Part shown: positions 42,371-54,332 of the stretch, piece after piece
Position numbering within the stretch: the stretch's first letter is position 1
Layout: every line of letters begins with the position of its first letter
The notes under the pieces: generated by a model
What the model saw: the letters and a program-made list of their open reading frames with translations, nothing else
Databases searched by the model: none
Told to the model about the DNA's origin: nothing
Assembly (NCBI GenBank): GCA_932521025.1
Contig: OW051468.1
Span: 744,064-808,063 of the forward strand
Length of the DNA stretch: 64,000 nucleotides
Direction: 5' to 3'
Origin: Oscheius onirici
Taxonomy: Eukaryota > Nematoda > Chromadorea > Rhabditida > Rhabditidae
Program-made: the position numbers and the translations under genes

Positions 42371-42700
42371 ATGTCCTCAACCATTCCTCCATCCCTTCAT
42401 AAAGGCGGAGCCTTTGACATGGATGACTTTGCTCCTCTGAGAGCAGCTCTAGTTGTGGGAGCGATAGCTCTACTGATGTCCGTTTTTTGCTGTATCCGGT
42501 GCTACAGGTACTGTCACTGTCCCTGACTACTGTAACTCTTCTCTTTCAGGAACTCCTCCACAACCCGCTCACGGATACGAAAGTACGATATAGTCTCGTC
42601 CAGAGAGCTCCAGACCGGCTTGACAGAAAATTCCGACTCGGACGATGATCTCTTCGGAACGCCGACAGATAGGCAGAAGCTAGTGGGACAGACGGGATAG
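42371..42700 (+). CDS. small single-pass membrane protein, FAM174-like
   Basis: 95 aa from exons 42371-42507 and 42550-42700. One hydrophobic helix (AALVVGAIALLMSVFCCIRC, about residues 27-46) is followed by basic RSRIRKYDIV and an acidic ENSDSDDDLFGTP tail. This order (helix, R-x-R-K-Y, acidic cluster, LF) resembles the FAM174 family. Family members usually have a longer, signal-peptide-bearing N-terminus; here the frame is open upstream to an acceptor (TTCTGAACCAG) and a 5' exon may be missing from my model. Function unknown. Confidence 0.6.
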
Positions 42701-43539
42701 TTCTGCGGCCCCGGACAGACCATTATTCACGTCATATAACTTTGTTAGCCAATCCACACTATACGAGTCTCTTTCCCACCTTCCCTGACTGTCTTGATCT
42801 CGACTTTTTGCTGGTTTCTCTCCTGGATTACTGTAATTTCTGAAATTGAGGGCCCGTCATGCACTTTTCAGTCAAAATGTCATTTTTCGTGCCGGAAAAA
42901 ATATTTTGGCTTCTTGTGGCCGATAAATTGGCTGAAAAGGGCAATGACATAGGCTTCGATAGATGAATTGGCGGTTTTTCGATTTTGTTATTGTTTTCTA
43001 CTCGATAAAGTTCTCTATATAAAGTTTATTCACTGTGAGATAAATTCTGGGCTTGAAATGTGGAAATATGGGATTTTGAAGCAGGCAAATGGAGAAATTA
43101 GGGGCACAGCTGTCAGAAACCGGGTAAGATAATTTTAGAAGAAACTATTCGTTGTCTCATCGGGTTTTTCCATTTCCTACAATTCTCTATACATTTGTAG
43201 CATTTTTTCGGATAAAAAGAGACAGAAAATGAGAAAAGACGAGGAAAATGAGGAGAGAAAGACTGACAACGCTAAAGGAAAAAACAACAAAAATCGGTAG
43301 AAATCCCGCCAAAATACTACATAAAAAAGATTACGGTAACTCGATCTCGCAATGCCATCCCTGAAAATCAAGCTGATAGCAAATCGGGCGGGAATGCCTT
43401 CAAATGGCCAAATCTCGAGTTTTCTCTCTCCTTGCTGCATTTTTCTTTCCCTTTCTCGTCTTTTTGCCTCATTTACAAGTCAAAAACTTGCTAAACATCT
43501 TGGAAGCCAAGTCTGAATAATAGTCCTTCGTTTTACAGA
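42701..43539. other. intergenic, nothing recognised
   Basis: AT-rich spacer between the FAM174-like gene and the acyl-CoA dehydrogenase. I see no repeat, RNA or exon signature. The dehydrogenase ATG follows TTTTACAG by one base, a probable spliced-leader acceptor. Confidence 0.5.
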
Positions 43540-45738
43540 ATGCTGGCCCGTGTTCTGCCGCGTCTCGCCGCTTCGAAGAATTTCGCCGTCGCGTCGAGAC
43601 CTCTCTCATTCGGTACGCCATTTTCCCTCAATAATTCAACAATGTATGCCTTCAGATCTCACAGACCAGCAGAAGGAAATCCAGAACGCCGCCCTCAAAT
43701 TCTCCAAAGATGTCCTGATTCCCAATGCAGACAAATACGACGAGTCTGGCGAATTTCCTTGGGGTAAGCTCTGTTTTCAAGAGCAAAACTTCTAATTTCT
43801 GCAGAAATCGTGAAGCAGGCTCACTCGATGGGCCTGATGAATCATCTGATCGAAGAAAAATACGGCGGACCGGGACTGTCGCACCTGGAATCGACGCTCG
43901 TTACTGAAGCGCTGGCGTACGGCTGTACCGGGCTCCAGATTGCCATCAACGGGCCAAGCCTGGCCCTGGCACCGGTCCTGATTGCCGGCAATGAGGAACA
44001 GAAGAAAAAGTACCTTGGGATGCTGGCGGCCGAGCCCATCATCGCCTCCTACTGCGTCACCGAGCCCGGAGCCGGCTCAGATGTCAATGGCGTCAAGACT
44101 AAGGTGAAATTTTGTCTAATTTGGCTTAAATTGATCCTGGAAGGCATAATTTTCTTGGAATTTACGTAAAATCGGTCCAGTACATCTCGGTGAGACATAA
44201 CTGGTCGGCTGGACTGATTTTGCACCCCGATCTTTTTTTTTGCCGCTGGAATAATTCTAAATTTGCCAAGACTAGAGCCACGACTTAAATTTAAAGGACT
44301 GTATGCTCATGGCTGGCGATATGGCTTGTCTAGGTCCCTTTTCTTGATATTACCCCAGGCTTTCATTTTTTTGACGGTTTAAAACCTATTCTGAAGCCTA
44401 ATACCTTGCTAACCATCCATCTTTCAGGCAGTGAAGAAGGGCGACGAGTACGTGATCAATGGAAATAAGGCCTGGATCACTGGCGGCGGTCATGCCAAAT
44501 GGTTCTTCGTCCTAGCCCGGACGTCCGATGACCCCAAAGCCCCTGCTGGAAAAGCCTTTACTGCCTTCATTGTCGACGGCGACAGCGCCGGAATCTCGCG
44601 CGGAAAGAAGGAGAAAAATATGGGACAGCGCTGCTCCGACACGAGAACCATCACCTTCGAAGACGTCCGCGTGCCGGCCTGCAACGTTCTCGGAGCTCCA
44701 GGATCGGGATTCAAAGTCGCGATGGGAGCATTTGACCTGACACGGCCCGGAGTAGCCGCCGGAGCTCTGGGACTCCATTGGAGGGCTCTAGACGAAGCTG
44801 CGAAGTACTCGCTGGAACGAAAGGCCTTTGGAACGCAGATTGCTAATGTAAGGAACTTTCTAGAATGTTTGGCGGAGTGGTAGTGTGCTTGCTTGCTGTC
44901 CGAACGACGCTGGTTCGATTCCTCGTTTTTGCTGTTTTTTGCCTTAAAAAATGCTTCTGCAACACATTCCAGATCATTTTGACATGTTGTCCATCGTAAA
45001 AACAGGACTGTCAGCAAAAATGGGTCCAGCAGGAACTTTTTGCTCCCCTTTCCTTTAAAAAACATCATTTTCAGCATCAAGCCGTGCAGTTCATGTTGGC
45101 TGAGATGGCCATGAATCTGGAGTTGGGACGTCTCGCCACCTACAAATCCTCCGCCGACGTCGACAGAAAGATCCCGAACAGCTATTTTGCCTCGATTGCC
45201 AAGTGTTTCGCTGCGGATAAGGCCAACGAAGCTGCCACGAATGCCGTGCAGATTTTCGGCGGAAATGGCTACAACAACGAGTACCCCGTTGCTAAGCTGA
45301 TGCGTGATGCTAAAATCTATCAGATCTACGAGGGCACCAGTCAGGTGAGTTTGTTTTTTTTGTTTCTGTTCAAATTGTATGCAATTTTGTAAAACGCGGC
45401 TAAAGCACCTATTGAGCAGTCTCCGTAATTACATGCTAACCATGGCGGTGCAGGACCCAAAATGTCCTTCATTTGACCCCTGCCATGTTTTTTTAACTCA
45501 ACAAATACAGTCGTTGCGTGTATTTGTGGCGCAGCCCGGTGTTAAAAATGTGACTATACCCTCCTCCAAACGGACATACTGTGTACTTTTCGGTACGAGA
45601 AATTGTGTACGCAAAGTGAGTGAAATTCTGACGCATTATCATTTTTCTGTCTAAACCACAAATTTTCAGATCCAGCGCATCGTCATCTTCCGCCACATGC
45701 TGCAGAATCTTCAGGGCAACGGAACTGCTCGTCTGTAG
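43540..45738 (+). CDS. medium-chain acyl-CoA dehydrogenase, mitochondrial
   Basis: FAD enzyme of the first step of fatty-acid beta-oxidation, forming trans-2-enoyl-CoA. Exons 43540-43612, 43656-43763, 43805-44103, 44428-44847, 45075-45344, 45670-45738; 412 aa, phases exact. Residues 1-24 form an Arg/Ser/Ala-rich mitochondrial presequence. Then [30 protein letters not shown] (substrate and FAD signature), [16 protein letters not shown], and near the end [20 protein letters not shown] and IYEGTSQ, whose Glu is the catalytic base position of medium-chain enzymes. Intron 4 contains a tRNA-like module. It ends convergent with the minus-strand gene at 46030. Confidence 0.95.
44871..44924 (+). repeat. 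tRNA-like SINE module in the dehydrogenase intron
   Basis: TTTGGCGGAGTGGTAGTGTG gives an A box and CTGGTTCGATTCCTC a B box, 40 bp apart. The flanks do not pair as an acceptor stem and TTTTT follows. Probably a SINE head or decayed tRNA. Confidence 0.55.
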
Positions 45739-46029
45739 ACTTTCCTCTTCATGTAACTATTGTCCATATTTTCTACACCCTTTTATCGTTTTATCATAAA
45801 CTTTTAGATTTACAGAGACCAAAAAAGCTTAAACTTTATGCTCTTCTAGGAGAAGTTATGGATAGAGTGAGTATAAAGCACAAATTGCACCGAATACAGT
45901 ATGGGACATGGTGAAAACAGATAACAACACCGAGAGTCACAGAAGAGTACAGGAGAGGTAACCGAGAGAGACAGAGAGATCTAAAAGGAAGAGCCCGTAA
46001 CTGGATAAGAGAAATTCTTAAAGGGAAGG

Positions 46030-47180
46030 TCACTTGTGCCGATGCCTCAGTCCATTGGTCTTCGGCTCGGAGAGGACGACGCCACTGGTCGCTTGACTGT
46101 TTTCGTCTTCGCACTCGGAAATCAGAGAGTCGCTATGATCCGAGCGGTGGAGCTTCTCCTCAGGGATTACGGTAGTTTTTGGAGCTCCATTGGGTTTCAT
46201 TTTGAGAGTCTGTAAAAGAAGTGTTTAGGGGAGTTGGGACACGTACTGGTTATGCTAGGACGGTAATTTTGAGATAGGAGAGACTGATGGTAGTTTCTAA
46301 ACTATTTTGGATCGTTTTACTGAAAAATTGCATACTAATGTCATTGCCAAACGGATATGCTGCGTACTTTTTATTACGCGAAATTGCGTACTAATTCTAT
46401 TCGAATTTGGACAGATTTTGTGGAAAAGCATGCGGCATATCCGTTTGGCAACGGCTGAAGGTGAAATTTTGAGAAAAGTGAAGAATTTTCTAGCATGTTT
46501 GGTCTTTTTGAAGCTTTTAAAACGAAAAAGACGATGAAACAACTTTCAAGGGTAAAGCATGTTCCCAGATCAAAATAAAATTTTGTGCGGCACGCTTTCA
46601 TAATTTTGTAGCACGGGAACTGCGTCAAAAAAAGGCGAGTGAGTTCCTACAAAAACTAAAAAATAATTTTAGAAAAATTTCTTACCTGAGCCGCCAGAAT
46701 CTCCTTCAGTTCTTCTTTGGCCTCTTCTCTCAACCGAAGTCTCTCTTCCCTTCGTCTCTTTCTTGCCTCTTCTCTTCTTGCCTCTCGCTCTTCTATTATC
46801 CTCCGGATCTCTGTCTCTTTCTCCTCTGTCATCTTTCTGTTCTCTTCTTCATAATCCGCGTCATCCCAGAGTAAAAAGCGACAGATCCCGCGAAGCACTC
46901 GGAGGAGTACTGTCAGGAAACAGCCTACTACCTGGAAATAGGCGGTCAATCACTGTCTTACTGTAGGTCCGTCTCCCTGTCTCTCTGTCTTACAGTAACC
47001 TAGTCTTTCACTCATTTCTTTTTACGTACAGCTCCTCTGTCTCTCAGCCTCGCTGTCCCTTTAATTGATCAGTTGACTCACCTTTCCACACAAATATATG
47101 GTCGGAAATATGACGAAGAGTACGATGAAACATAAGTGAAGTGTAGGACGGTACTCTAGACAACAGGACGGAGAGACCAT
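46030..47180 (-). CDS. small two-helix membrane protein with charged coiled coil
   Basis: 174 aa from exons 47082-47180, 46686-46931 and 46030-46209, all phase 0. Two hydrophobic segments (LHLCFIVLFVIFPTIYLCGK and VVGCFLTVLLRVLRGICRFL) are followed by an extremely charged helix (EEREARREEARKRRREERL, about residues 60-113) and a hydrophilic tail. No family recognised. The minus-strand CCAGTTTTCAG about 30 nt before the ATG, 117 nt after the stop of the gene at 47296, fits a downstream operon gene receiving a spliced leader. Alternatively both parts belong to one gene with an unusual junction, since the frame upstream of the ATG is also open. Confidence 0.65.
46346..46449. mobile_element. 104-bp fold-back MITE
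   Basis: GCCAAACGGATATGCTGCGT at the left and GCGGCATATCCGTTTGGC at the right are inverted copies, in intron 2 of the coiled-coil gene. A related degenerate piece lies at about 45565-45620 in the dehydrogenase intron. Confidence 0.75.
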
Positions 47181-47295
47181 GTCACGTAGAGTGGAGAGAC
47201 TGCTGTCTGAAAACTGGAGAATTATAAAAACGGAATGGAGAATTAGAAAGCGAGTCATAGTGGCGAAGAGCAACATAGAGAAGACAGGGACTTAC

Positions 47296-47563
47296 TCAGT
47301 CGTGGTCTTCCTTGATCAGGAAGTGTATTGGAACTTTCTTGCCGGTCTGCTCGTCAATCACAATGTCAGTGTGCCTGATTAGGCAAATGGCTGCCAGTCC
47401 ATACAATAGGCATGGAATACCTGTGTTTTTAATTTCAAAGATTATTAAAAAAAACTTACCCAAGTTAACGACAGTAATGAGACGGTAGAGGTCGTTCTCT
47501 GCCGTCAAGTCTTGCACAGGACGTTTCGTACAATGGTACTTGATATAAGGGAAGCAGCCGACG
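47296..47563 (-). CDS. partial membrane protein gene (3' exons only)
   Basis: Two exons, 47460-47563 (VGCFPYIKYHCTKRPVQDL ... VVNL) and 47296-47420 (IPCLLYGLAAICLIRHTDIV, then KKVPIHFLIKEDHD and stop TGA), joined in phase across a 39-nt intron. Hydrophobic stretches suggest one or two helices. The 5' exon or exons are not found; TTTTCAG precedes 47563, so at least one lies upstream. It ends 115 bp before the start of the coiled-coil gene, an operon-like spacing. Confidence 0.5.
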
Positions 47564-48339
47564 CTGAAAATTAGATTTTTAATTTAAGAGAGCCAGTAAC
47601 AGAGCGAGAGAAAATCGATCAGTTGTCTATGTACAGACAGCTCTAATTTATATGCACGTGGCCTTGAGAACGGTGAGAGGGAACGCGGGGTCCGGCAATT
47701 CATTCAAAAACGGACTCATTGACCCATATGGTACGGATTGGGGTAATTGGAAAAGGAGAGAGAGTCAGAGGGTCTGAAAGACGGAGAGTGAGAGAGTATG
47801 AGAACAATCGCATCCCCTTCCTTGCAAGACTGGGTGGGAACCGATTGTCGAAATGATCAATCACTGCCAGCCAAAAGGCAATCGGGCCCCCAATTTGGTG
47901 TGAAATATGGCACCTGCCTTATCTGGTTCAAGTCTACCTGGATCTTTCTTCGAAATTCGACAGAAAGTGAGTGGAAAGACTGAACAAGAGAGTCTGCCAA
48001 TAGAAACCAGAAGAACTCGAGCAAATATTAGCTCTGTGAAATTTGTGAACGTGTGCTGAACATGAAAGATGGTTTAGAAGGAAGATGGGCAGACTTGAAC
48101 AAACAGAGCGGTTTTGATCGGAATCGAAGACAGATGTGGGAACGGGGTGAAGGGGAAGAGACATGGGAATGTTTTGAGACGGAACATGAGAGGGAGAGGG
48201 ACAGATAGTGAGAGACATAGGGCCAGAGAGACAGAGAGTCAGACTATTGGCCACAGTCGATATAGATAGTAAACTGATAGTAGCGGTTTTTCTCCGCAAT
48301 CTGCTGGGATTTCCTGAATTTTTTTGCGACCCTGGGTTC

Positions 48340-48494
48340 TTTATAGCGCCTGCCAAACCTTCACCTTACGTACCGTTTTGACGCGATGTTACGTACGCGC
48401 GGGCAAGCCATTTTATTCAAATTTCTACTGTATTTTTCCTACGCAACTTTGCGTAACGAAAAGTACGTAGTAGAAGATTTGGCAACAGCTATAT
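48340..48494. mobile_element. MITE, TATAGC...GCCAAA family
   Basis: TATAGCGCCTGCCAAACCTT at the left, AGATTTGGCAACAGCTATA at the right. Nearly the same as the element nested at 5268-5415. Confidence 0.75.
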
Positions 48495-50446
48495 CAAGTG
48501 TTACTATATTTATGAAACAAAACCGAATTAAAAAAAAAATTCGTTTTCTATTTTTATAACGCCTTACGTACTTTTGCAGATAGAACTATCGCCCAACCCT
48601 GATACATTGACTGAGGGGAAGACAGAGAGTGAGACAGTCTGACTGTCAAATAGACAGGAGACAGAGAGAAAGTTAGTTGGACTGCCAGGAAGAAAGAGAG
48701 ACAGAGAGATAGATCCAGAGCACAATCTGTTCCAAGGCTGCATCTCCTTTGTTTAGAGAAATTAGAGCCCCTTCCTAACAACAAGTTGGTGACCCCCAGA
48801 TGAGGCAACCACTAATGGAAATAGGACCTAATCACAGCTCTTCCATTCAAAGCGAAAGACGGCCGGCTGATAAATGTTGTGGTGACTCGGACCCTCCGTC
48901 CGTCACAATATAAGACAGATTGGCTGGGGGTATCGGATCAGTGAGAGAGATTGAAGACAACTGATCGCGTTTGTTATGATCTGGAACCAGCTGTCAAGCT
49001 GGGCATAAAAGAGGTAGAGAGACAGAGAAGATAAGAGGGAATAGGTAAGAGTTATGTTTGCCTGTTTGAAGCACAATTGCCTCGAGTCAGAGGAGGAGAG
49101 CCGAATAGCAAACGCTTTCGAAACTGATAGTCAATACTGGAAGGGGTATTGGTACAGGATCAGTAACTGTCCTCTGTCCCTGTCCCTCTCTCTCAGCTCT
49201 GTGGTTGCAGTTGTCACGCGCCAGTGTGGGAATCCACAAAAAATGGCCCCGTCGGGTCATAAATTCACGCCACGTTACAACGAGATCCCTCGGGTCTCGT
49301 TTCGAAAAAAAACTTTAGGGAAGGTGAGGCACAAACATAGAGACAAATGAGAGAGCAGTTACACCCTCAAGGCGGCTGTCGCCGTGTCACAATCCCAAGT
49401 CAGCTGCTTCGGAGTTTCATAAGTGAAAGCACAAAAAAATAGGTGCTTCAATGGCCCAACTTGGAAGGCCTTTGAATGGATTTGTCGCGCTCCGATTGTG
49501 ATTTTGAATGGGGGAACGCCCGAGACAGATTTAAAGGGAGACAGAGATGTAATCTGGCAACAAGAAGGTCAGACTGTCTCTATTTTGCGGATAGAAGAAG
49601 CGAAAATGGAGAAATTTGTCCAAAAATTGCAAATAACGAAAGAAAATGGGTGGGGATGTACTCGGCCGACTTTGGCCTCGTTTTCCGCATTTTCTGCTTC
49701 ACTTTTTGGTTATTATTACACGAATTGATAAAATATGTGATTAATTAACATTATTAACGTTTTGGTAAAAAAATTGAGGAAAAAAGGAGAAAAATCCAGA
49801 TTAGTCTAAACGAAAGAAGTAAAAAAACGGGCAGAGAAAATTCAAAAAAGCGCCAATTTCCTTTGGCGGCGATATTTCAAAAAAAAGGCGCGCGTTTGAA
49901 TGCTATTTTATTCGATTTCATTTACTCTTGCTAAATTTCGCCTTTTTCTCTCTAACTTTTTGCTTTTTCTAGCAAGGTTTTATCAAACATTTTGTTAAAA
50001 AAAAGAATGTCATAAAAAAAGAAACTAAAAGTATAAAAAACCACTCCAAAATCGAATGTTTTGAAGCAGAAAATGCTGATGGTCCCCCAAAATCTAAACG
50101 ACGTGAAAAAAGATCTGTGGTTGTAAAACGATCCCCAAAATGGGAGACGAGAACGTAAATATGGCAAGCTTTTCGGGAAAACTGCAAGAGTGGGCGGTAA
50201 TCGATAGCTGCCAGCTGGGTTCACACGGCAACAACGACGTAACCATTAGACTCTTTTACTCTCTCCCGGGATTTATTAAAGGAAAAGTTGTGGGGTAAAA
50301 TTACTGGGTGAAGAGTAATAAAAGAGACTGGAGAGTATTCGAGGTGTCATGGCGGAAGAAAGAGCGATAAGCCGGGGGCATAACGACGCTAATAGGTTCA
50401 GACTACTGATAAGACTGCGGATCCTTTGGGTTGACTGGGAGTAGTG

Positions 50447-50637
50447 GTATAGTCTGTTCAAAAAATAGAGAGCATTATTTGAATTGGCCCGCGCTTTTTC
50501 ATTGGCTGAGTATCCAACATTTGCATGCTGTAACGTGCTACGCAGCTAAATTCCCGCCAATTTGATTTGAAAATTGTTCTGTGAAGAAAGCGCGGGCCAA
50601 TTCAAAAAATGCTCTCTACATTTTGCACAGACTATAA
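50447..50637. mobile_element. 191-bp fold-back MITE
   Basis: Long inverted ends: TATAGTCTGTTCAAAAAATA then GAATTGGCCCGCGCTTT at the left; AAAGCGCGGGCCAATTC then TTTTGCACAGACTATA at the right. Confidence 0.8.
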
Positions 50638-52389
50638 GGGGGAGACAGAGGGACAGAGAGTGAGAGTCAGTCAACTGACGCGTGAGTAATTCAAACCTAG
50701 TCGTATGTCGCCACACAGCTGAACAAAAAAACTGGTTCTTCTTACGAAAGTGAGCGGCGCGTAACTGTGTCCGAGAATCGATCAATCCCTACTCTCCCTA
50801 TTGACAGTTCTCAGTTGTTTTCATTTCGAGGAGTCTTTCAGAAGACATCTCTCTCTCTCTTAAATAGTACTCTTTCTCTCAGTCCCTGTCCCTGTCTCCC
50901 CCTATACTAGCCAATTGTGTGAGAGAGTGCGAATTAGCTGTCAATCGGCGCTGGCTGGATTGTCGGCACTCCTTTTATTAAAGCGCGACTGGACGAGAGG
51001 GTGTATGCAAATAGGGCGTAAAGAGGGACCAGGCTTTTTATTACAGAAATGCAAACATCTGTCTCTCTTCTTCTAACCTCGGAACCGATTTCAAAAGTCA
51101 CGTGAGGCAAAAAGAGAGCCGAGAGGCAATAACACAATAAATAGAGGCAGAGGGAGAAAACACGCGTGCAGAGAGGCGGGCCTTTGCAAAAGGGTGGGAA
51201 GTCCTTGAAGTCAGTGGTCGAATGTACTCATACTCACCGCAAAATGTGGTAATTGTGGCCATCCACATCGAAGTTGAAGTGCTTCTGACCAAAATTGTCA
51301 TCCTGGATCTGTCTGCAAAGAGCATTTTCAATGTTTTCTGTGCCACCAGTAGAAATTTTGTTTCTAGGCTTTTTTGGTATCGTTTTGTAGCTTTTTAAAC
51401 AAAAAGGATGAAGAGCTGACTGGCCAGGGCAATGGCTGTTCCCAGTAAAAAATGTCATTTCGCGCCGCGCGCTTTCCTGGGATTTTCATGGCCATTTTCT
51501 GCAGTTTTTTTCTGGGGCTCTTCAAGAGTGTTGAGCACGCGGAAAATACAAAATATGAAAAAAAAAACATGGAAAATTATAAACAAAAACAATCAATTTT
51601 CTTGACCTTCTAGCTCAAAATGGTTGTACTGCTACCAAAATAGCCTGAAATTGTTTTTCCAGCATTATATTGCCAGTTTTCACGTTCAATGAATTTTGTG
51701 TGCAAAACAAGTAAAAAATTACAAAAATGTCTAAAAATCAGCAAAATAGTGAGCAAAACCGCTACAGGAAGCCACGAATGTTAGGCGCAGTCGGGTGTGG
51801 CCGCCACAACAAGCCCTTGTTAGTTTTCATCATTTTAGCTGCAAAATCAGAGCATTTTTCCGTCTAAGCTTCAGAATTTTACGATTTTTTCACCTGTAAG
51901 CTATAAAATACGACGTCCAGCTTGGATGATTCCTCTTCCTTATGTACGATCTTAGAACACTGGAAGCCAGCGGTCTTTTTCCATATGACGGTCTCAAAAG
52001 CTCCCTATACGGTTGCACAAGCAGCCGGAACATTCTAGAACCATTACTAGCTATTTTCAGCTTATTTTTTCATATAATTCTGTGTCAAATTCACTCTCTT
52101 TACAAAAAAAGGTTTAAATTGAATAAATAGTTTACTATACATGGTCATTTTTAAGGAAAAGCCGGAGCTGTATCACAAAATGGGTATACACAACCTGGAC
52201 GAAGATATGGGATCAAACTGAAGTGAAAAATACACCCCCGGGCTAAAAATTTAGATTTTTGAGCAAAAAAAAGTAGCTAAAAATGATCACAGAGAGTTTT
52301 AACTCATCACAATTTGTGGTGGGGGCTGCGGGAGAAGGCACAAGATTATACAAAAATGAGCAAAATTAAATAGGCTTAAAATTACAAAT

Positions 52390-54116
52390 TTAGCGGCGAG
52401 AATGTTCGATGATTTCGTCTTCATCACTGTCATCGCTGTCGGGCTCGGCGGCTGGCTGTTGGCTGCGATTCGAGACGTTTCTTGACAGCGTGTTCCGCTG
52501 ATTTGCTGGTTTCACTGAAAAAGTGAGTGTTTTGAGTGAAATAACCGTAAAAAACGCGACAAATAACAGTTTTTCCGACTCTTACAGTTCGGTAAAATTA
52601 CAGCTTCGTTTTGGTGATGAGCATGTGATTTTTTCGGCTTTCTCAATGAGGATAGAGCCAAGATTTTGCATTTTTGCGAACAAAAGTTTACTGCCGGGTT
52701 ATTTCTCAGTGCCAGTCTTATTTTTTTTGGGAAATACTGGGACCTCTTCAGCTCAAATTTATGGAACGCCAACGAAATGGCTGAAACAGACTCTGAAGGC
52801 TCAGAAGGTTGGCGTGCCGCCACAATTTTAAACCGAGGGGTTGTCAGCTCCATTGTTAGCAATTTTTGTATAAATAAATCATAAAAAGTACCTGTGATGA
52901 TAAGATTCTGCGCATTTGCGACCATCATGTCCGTTACTTGATCCAACGTCTTTCCGTTAACATCGATTCCGTTCACTTCCAAGACCTCATCGTTGACGCC
53001 CAAAAGACCCGTCGATTCGGCCAGACCGCCTTCCACGAGCCGCGAAATGAAGATTCCTTGAACTTTTAGCACTCCGCGCTCCGTCAGTCGTACTGTCGTT
53101 CCGTCTCTTAAAAATATAAGTGCTTTTATGCAAAAAATCCAAAAATACCGTATGTAGAAGCCCAGGGGCCGATCCGAGCCATGTTTACAGAGTCGAACTC
53201 GCCGATGAGCTTCGGGCAAAATGTCGACGTCGATTATGGCGGAAACCTTAATTTTTTGCCTAAAATTGGCATAAAAAGGACTAAAAACCTGTCTAAAATC
53301 TTCCGGATTCGAAATTGAGTAATTTCGTTTAGTCGGCTTTTGGACGGAGGTGGATATGAACGAGCTGAGGCCTTTTCCCTTGCGCGAGCTATCCGTCCCG
53401 TAGCCGTACTTTTCCTCCCAGGACTCGCCTTTCCGCTGGATGAGAAGACGTAATGTGGGCTTGGCCGACTCGAATGACTTTCGGAGGTTCTGGAAGCGGG
53501 TAAAATTGTAATTTTAGATGAAAATGGATTTTTTTCACATTTTGTTGGTCAAAAAATCTCGATTTGTTTCCTAATGAAGACAGAACTGAAGGTTAACTGG
53601 GAGGAAATGTGATAGAGGAACAGCTTTCAAACACTGCAGAATTGGTCTTTACTTCTTAATTTGGAAAAAAAAACAAGCTAACCTCATCGTTAGTGATGGG
53701 AAGAAGATCTCCCTGCGCGCTCGTATAGCAGAGAGTGAAGGGCACCGTCGTCAGATGATGCAGCCGCTCCACGAGACGTCGAAAATGCTCGTAAGTCGGT
53801 ACCGAGGGCTCCGTCGAGAGCGAAAAGCGTCGCCATTCAGCGTCGAATTTCGATTTCACCTGAAAAAGAGCATTTTGCATAAAAATACGGTATTTTTACG
53901 TGCTGATTGTGAAAAAAAGGAAAAAAAGTTTACCTGCAAAAGTGGCGGGACGGCAAAGGGCTGCGGTCGATGAATGTGAGCCGTCTGGGGATACGATGAG
54001 CGGAATGCCTAAAGAATTGACAAAAAAAAGAGTGAAAAAAATAGTAAACTTACCGAGTTTTTGCTATTTCCCGATCCTCTGCTGGAAGACGCCCGTCCGT
54101 CCGAATGGTGAGACAT
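52390..54116 (-). CDS. par-6: PAR-6 cell-polarity adaptor
   Basis: Scaffold that links aPKC, CDC-42 and PAR-3 at the anterior or apical cortex. 317 aa from exons 54054-54116, 53934-54008, 53683-53859, 53289-53489, 53149-53246, 52892-53106, 52390-52514. Domain order matches the family: a PB1 domain ([15 protein letters not shown] ... LLPITNDE, about 46-120); a semi-CRIB ([19 protein letters not shown]) directly joined to a PDZ domain with the carboxylate loop PLGFYIRDG, then [51 protein letters not shown] and KPANQRN. An acidic C-terminus ([12 protein letters not shown]) follows. It starts 217 bp after the stop of RWDD1 on the same strand. Confidence 0.97.
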
Positions 54117-54332
54117 TCTGAATTTTCAAAAGGCTTAAAAATTTAAGCGAAAACCAGGTAAAAAGTGGCTAGAACCACAACAACTATACAAATAGGCACA
54201 TTCTGATAAAAATTCATTCTCTAACAACATTCTTGTATAACAAAAAAGACGAAAAACAAGCAAATTACCCGGAATTGAAGGCGGAAAACGGGGAGAGACA
54301 GAAGGACTGCTTTTTGTTGAATTTTTTGGCGA

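Larger units (their letters stand above)
47564..52389. other. 4.8-kb stretch without confident genes
   Basis: Contains MITEs at 48340-48494 and 50447-50637. GA-rich microsatellite patches occur at 47755-47800, 48175-48240 and 48600-48710. Several medium open frames (for example 49054-49350 and 49423-49728) have no family signature or supporting splice pattern. The 5' exon of the gene at 47296-47563 may be within the first kilobase. Confidence 0.5.

Noticed and set aside
44871..44924. functional tRNA gene
   Set aside because: A and B boxes are present, but the ends do not pair into an acceptor stem and the anticodon arm is poor.
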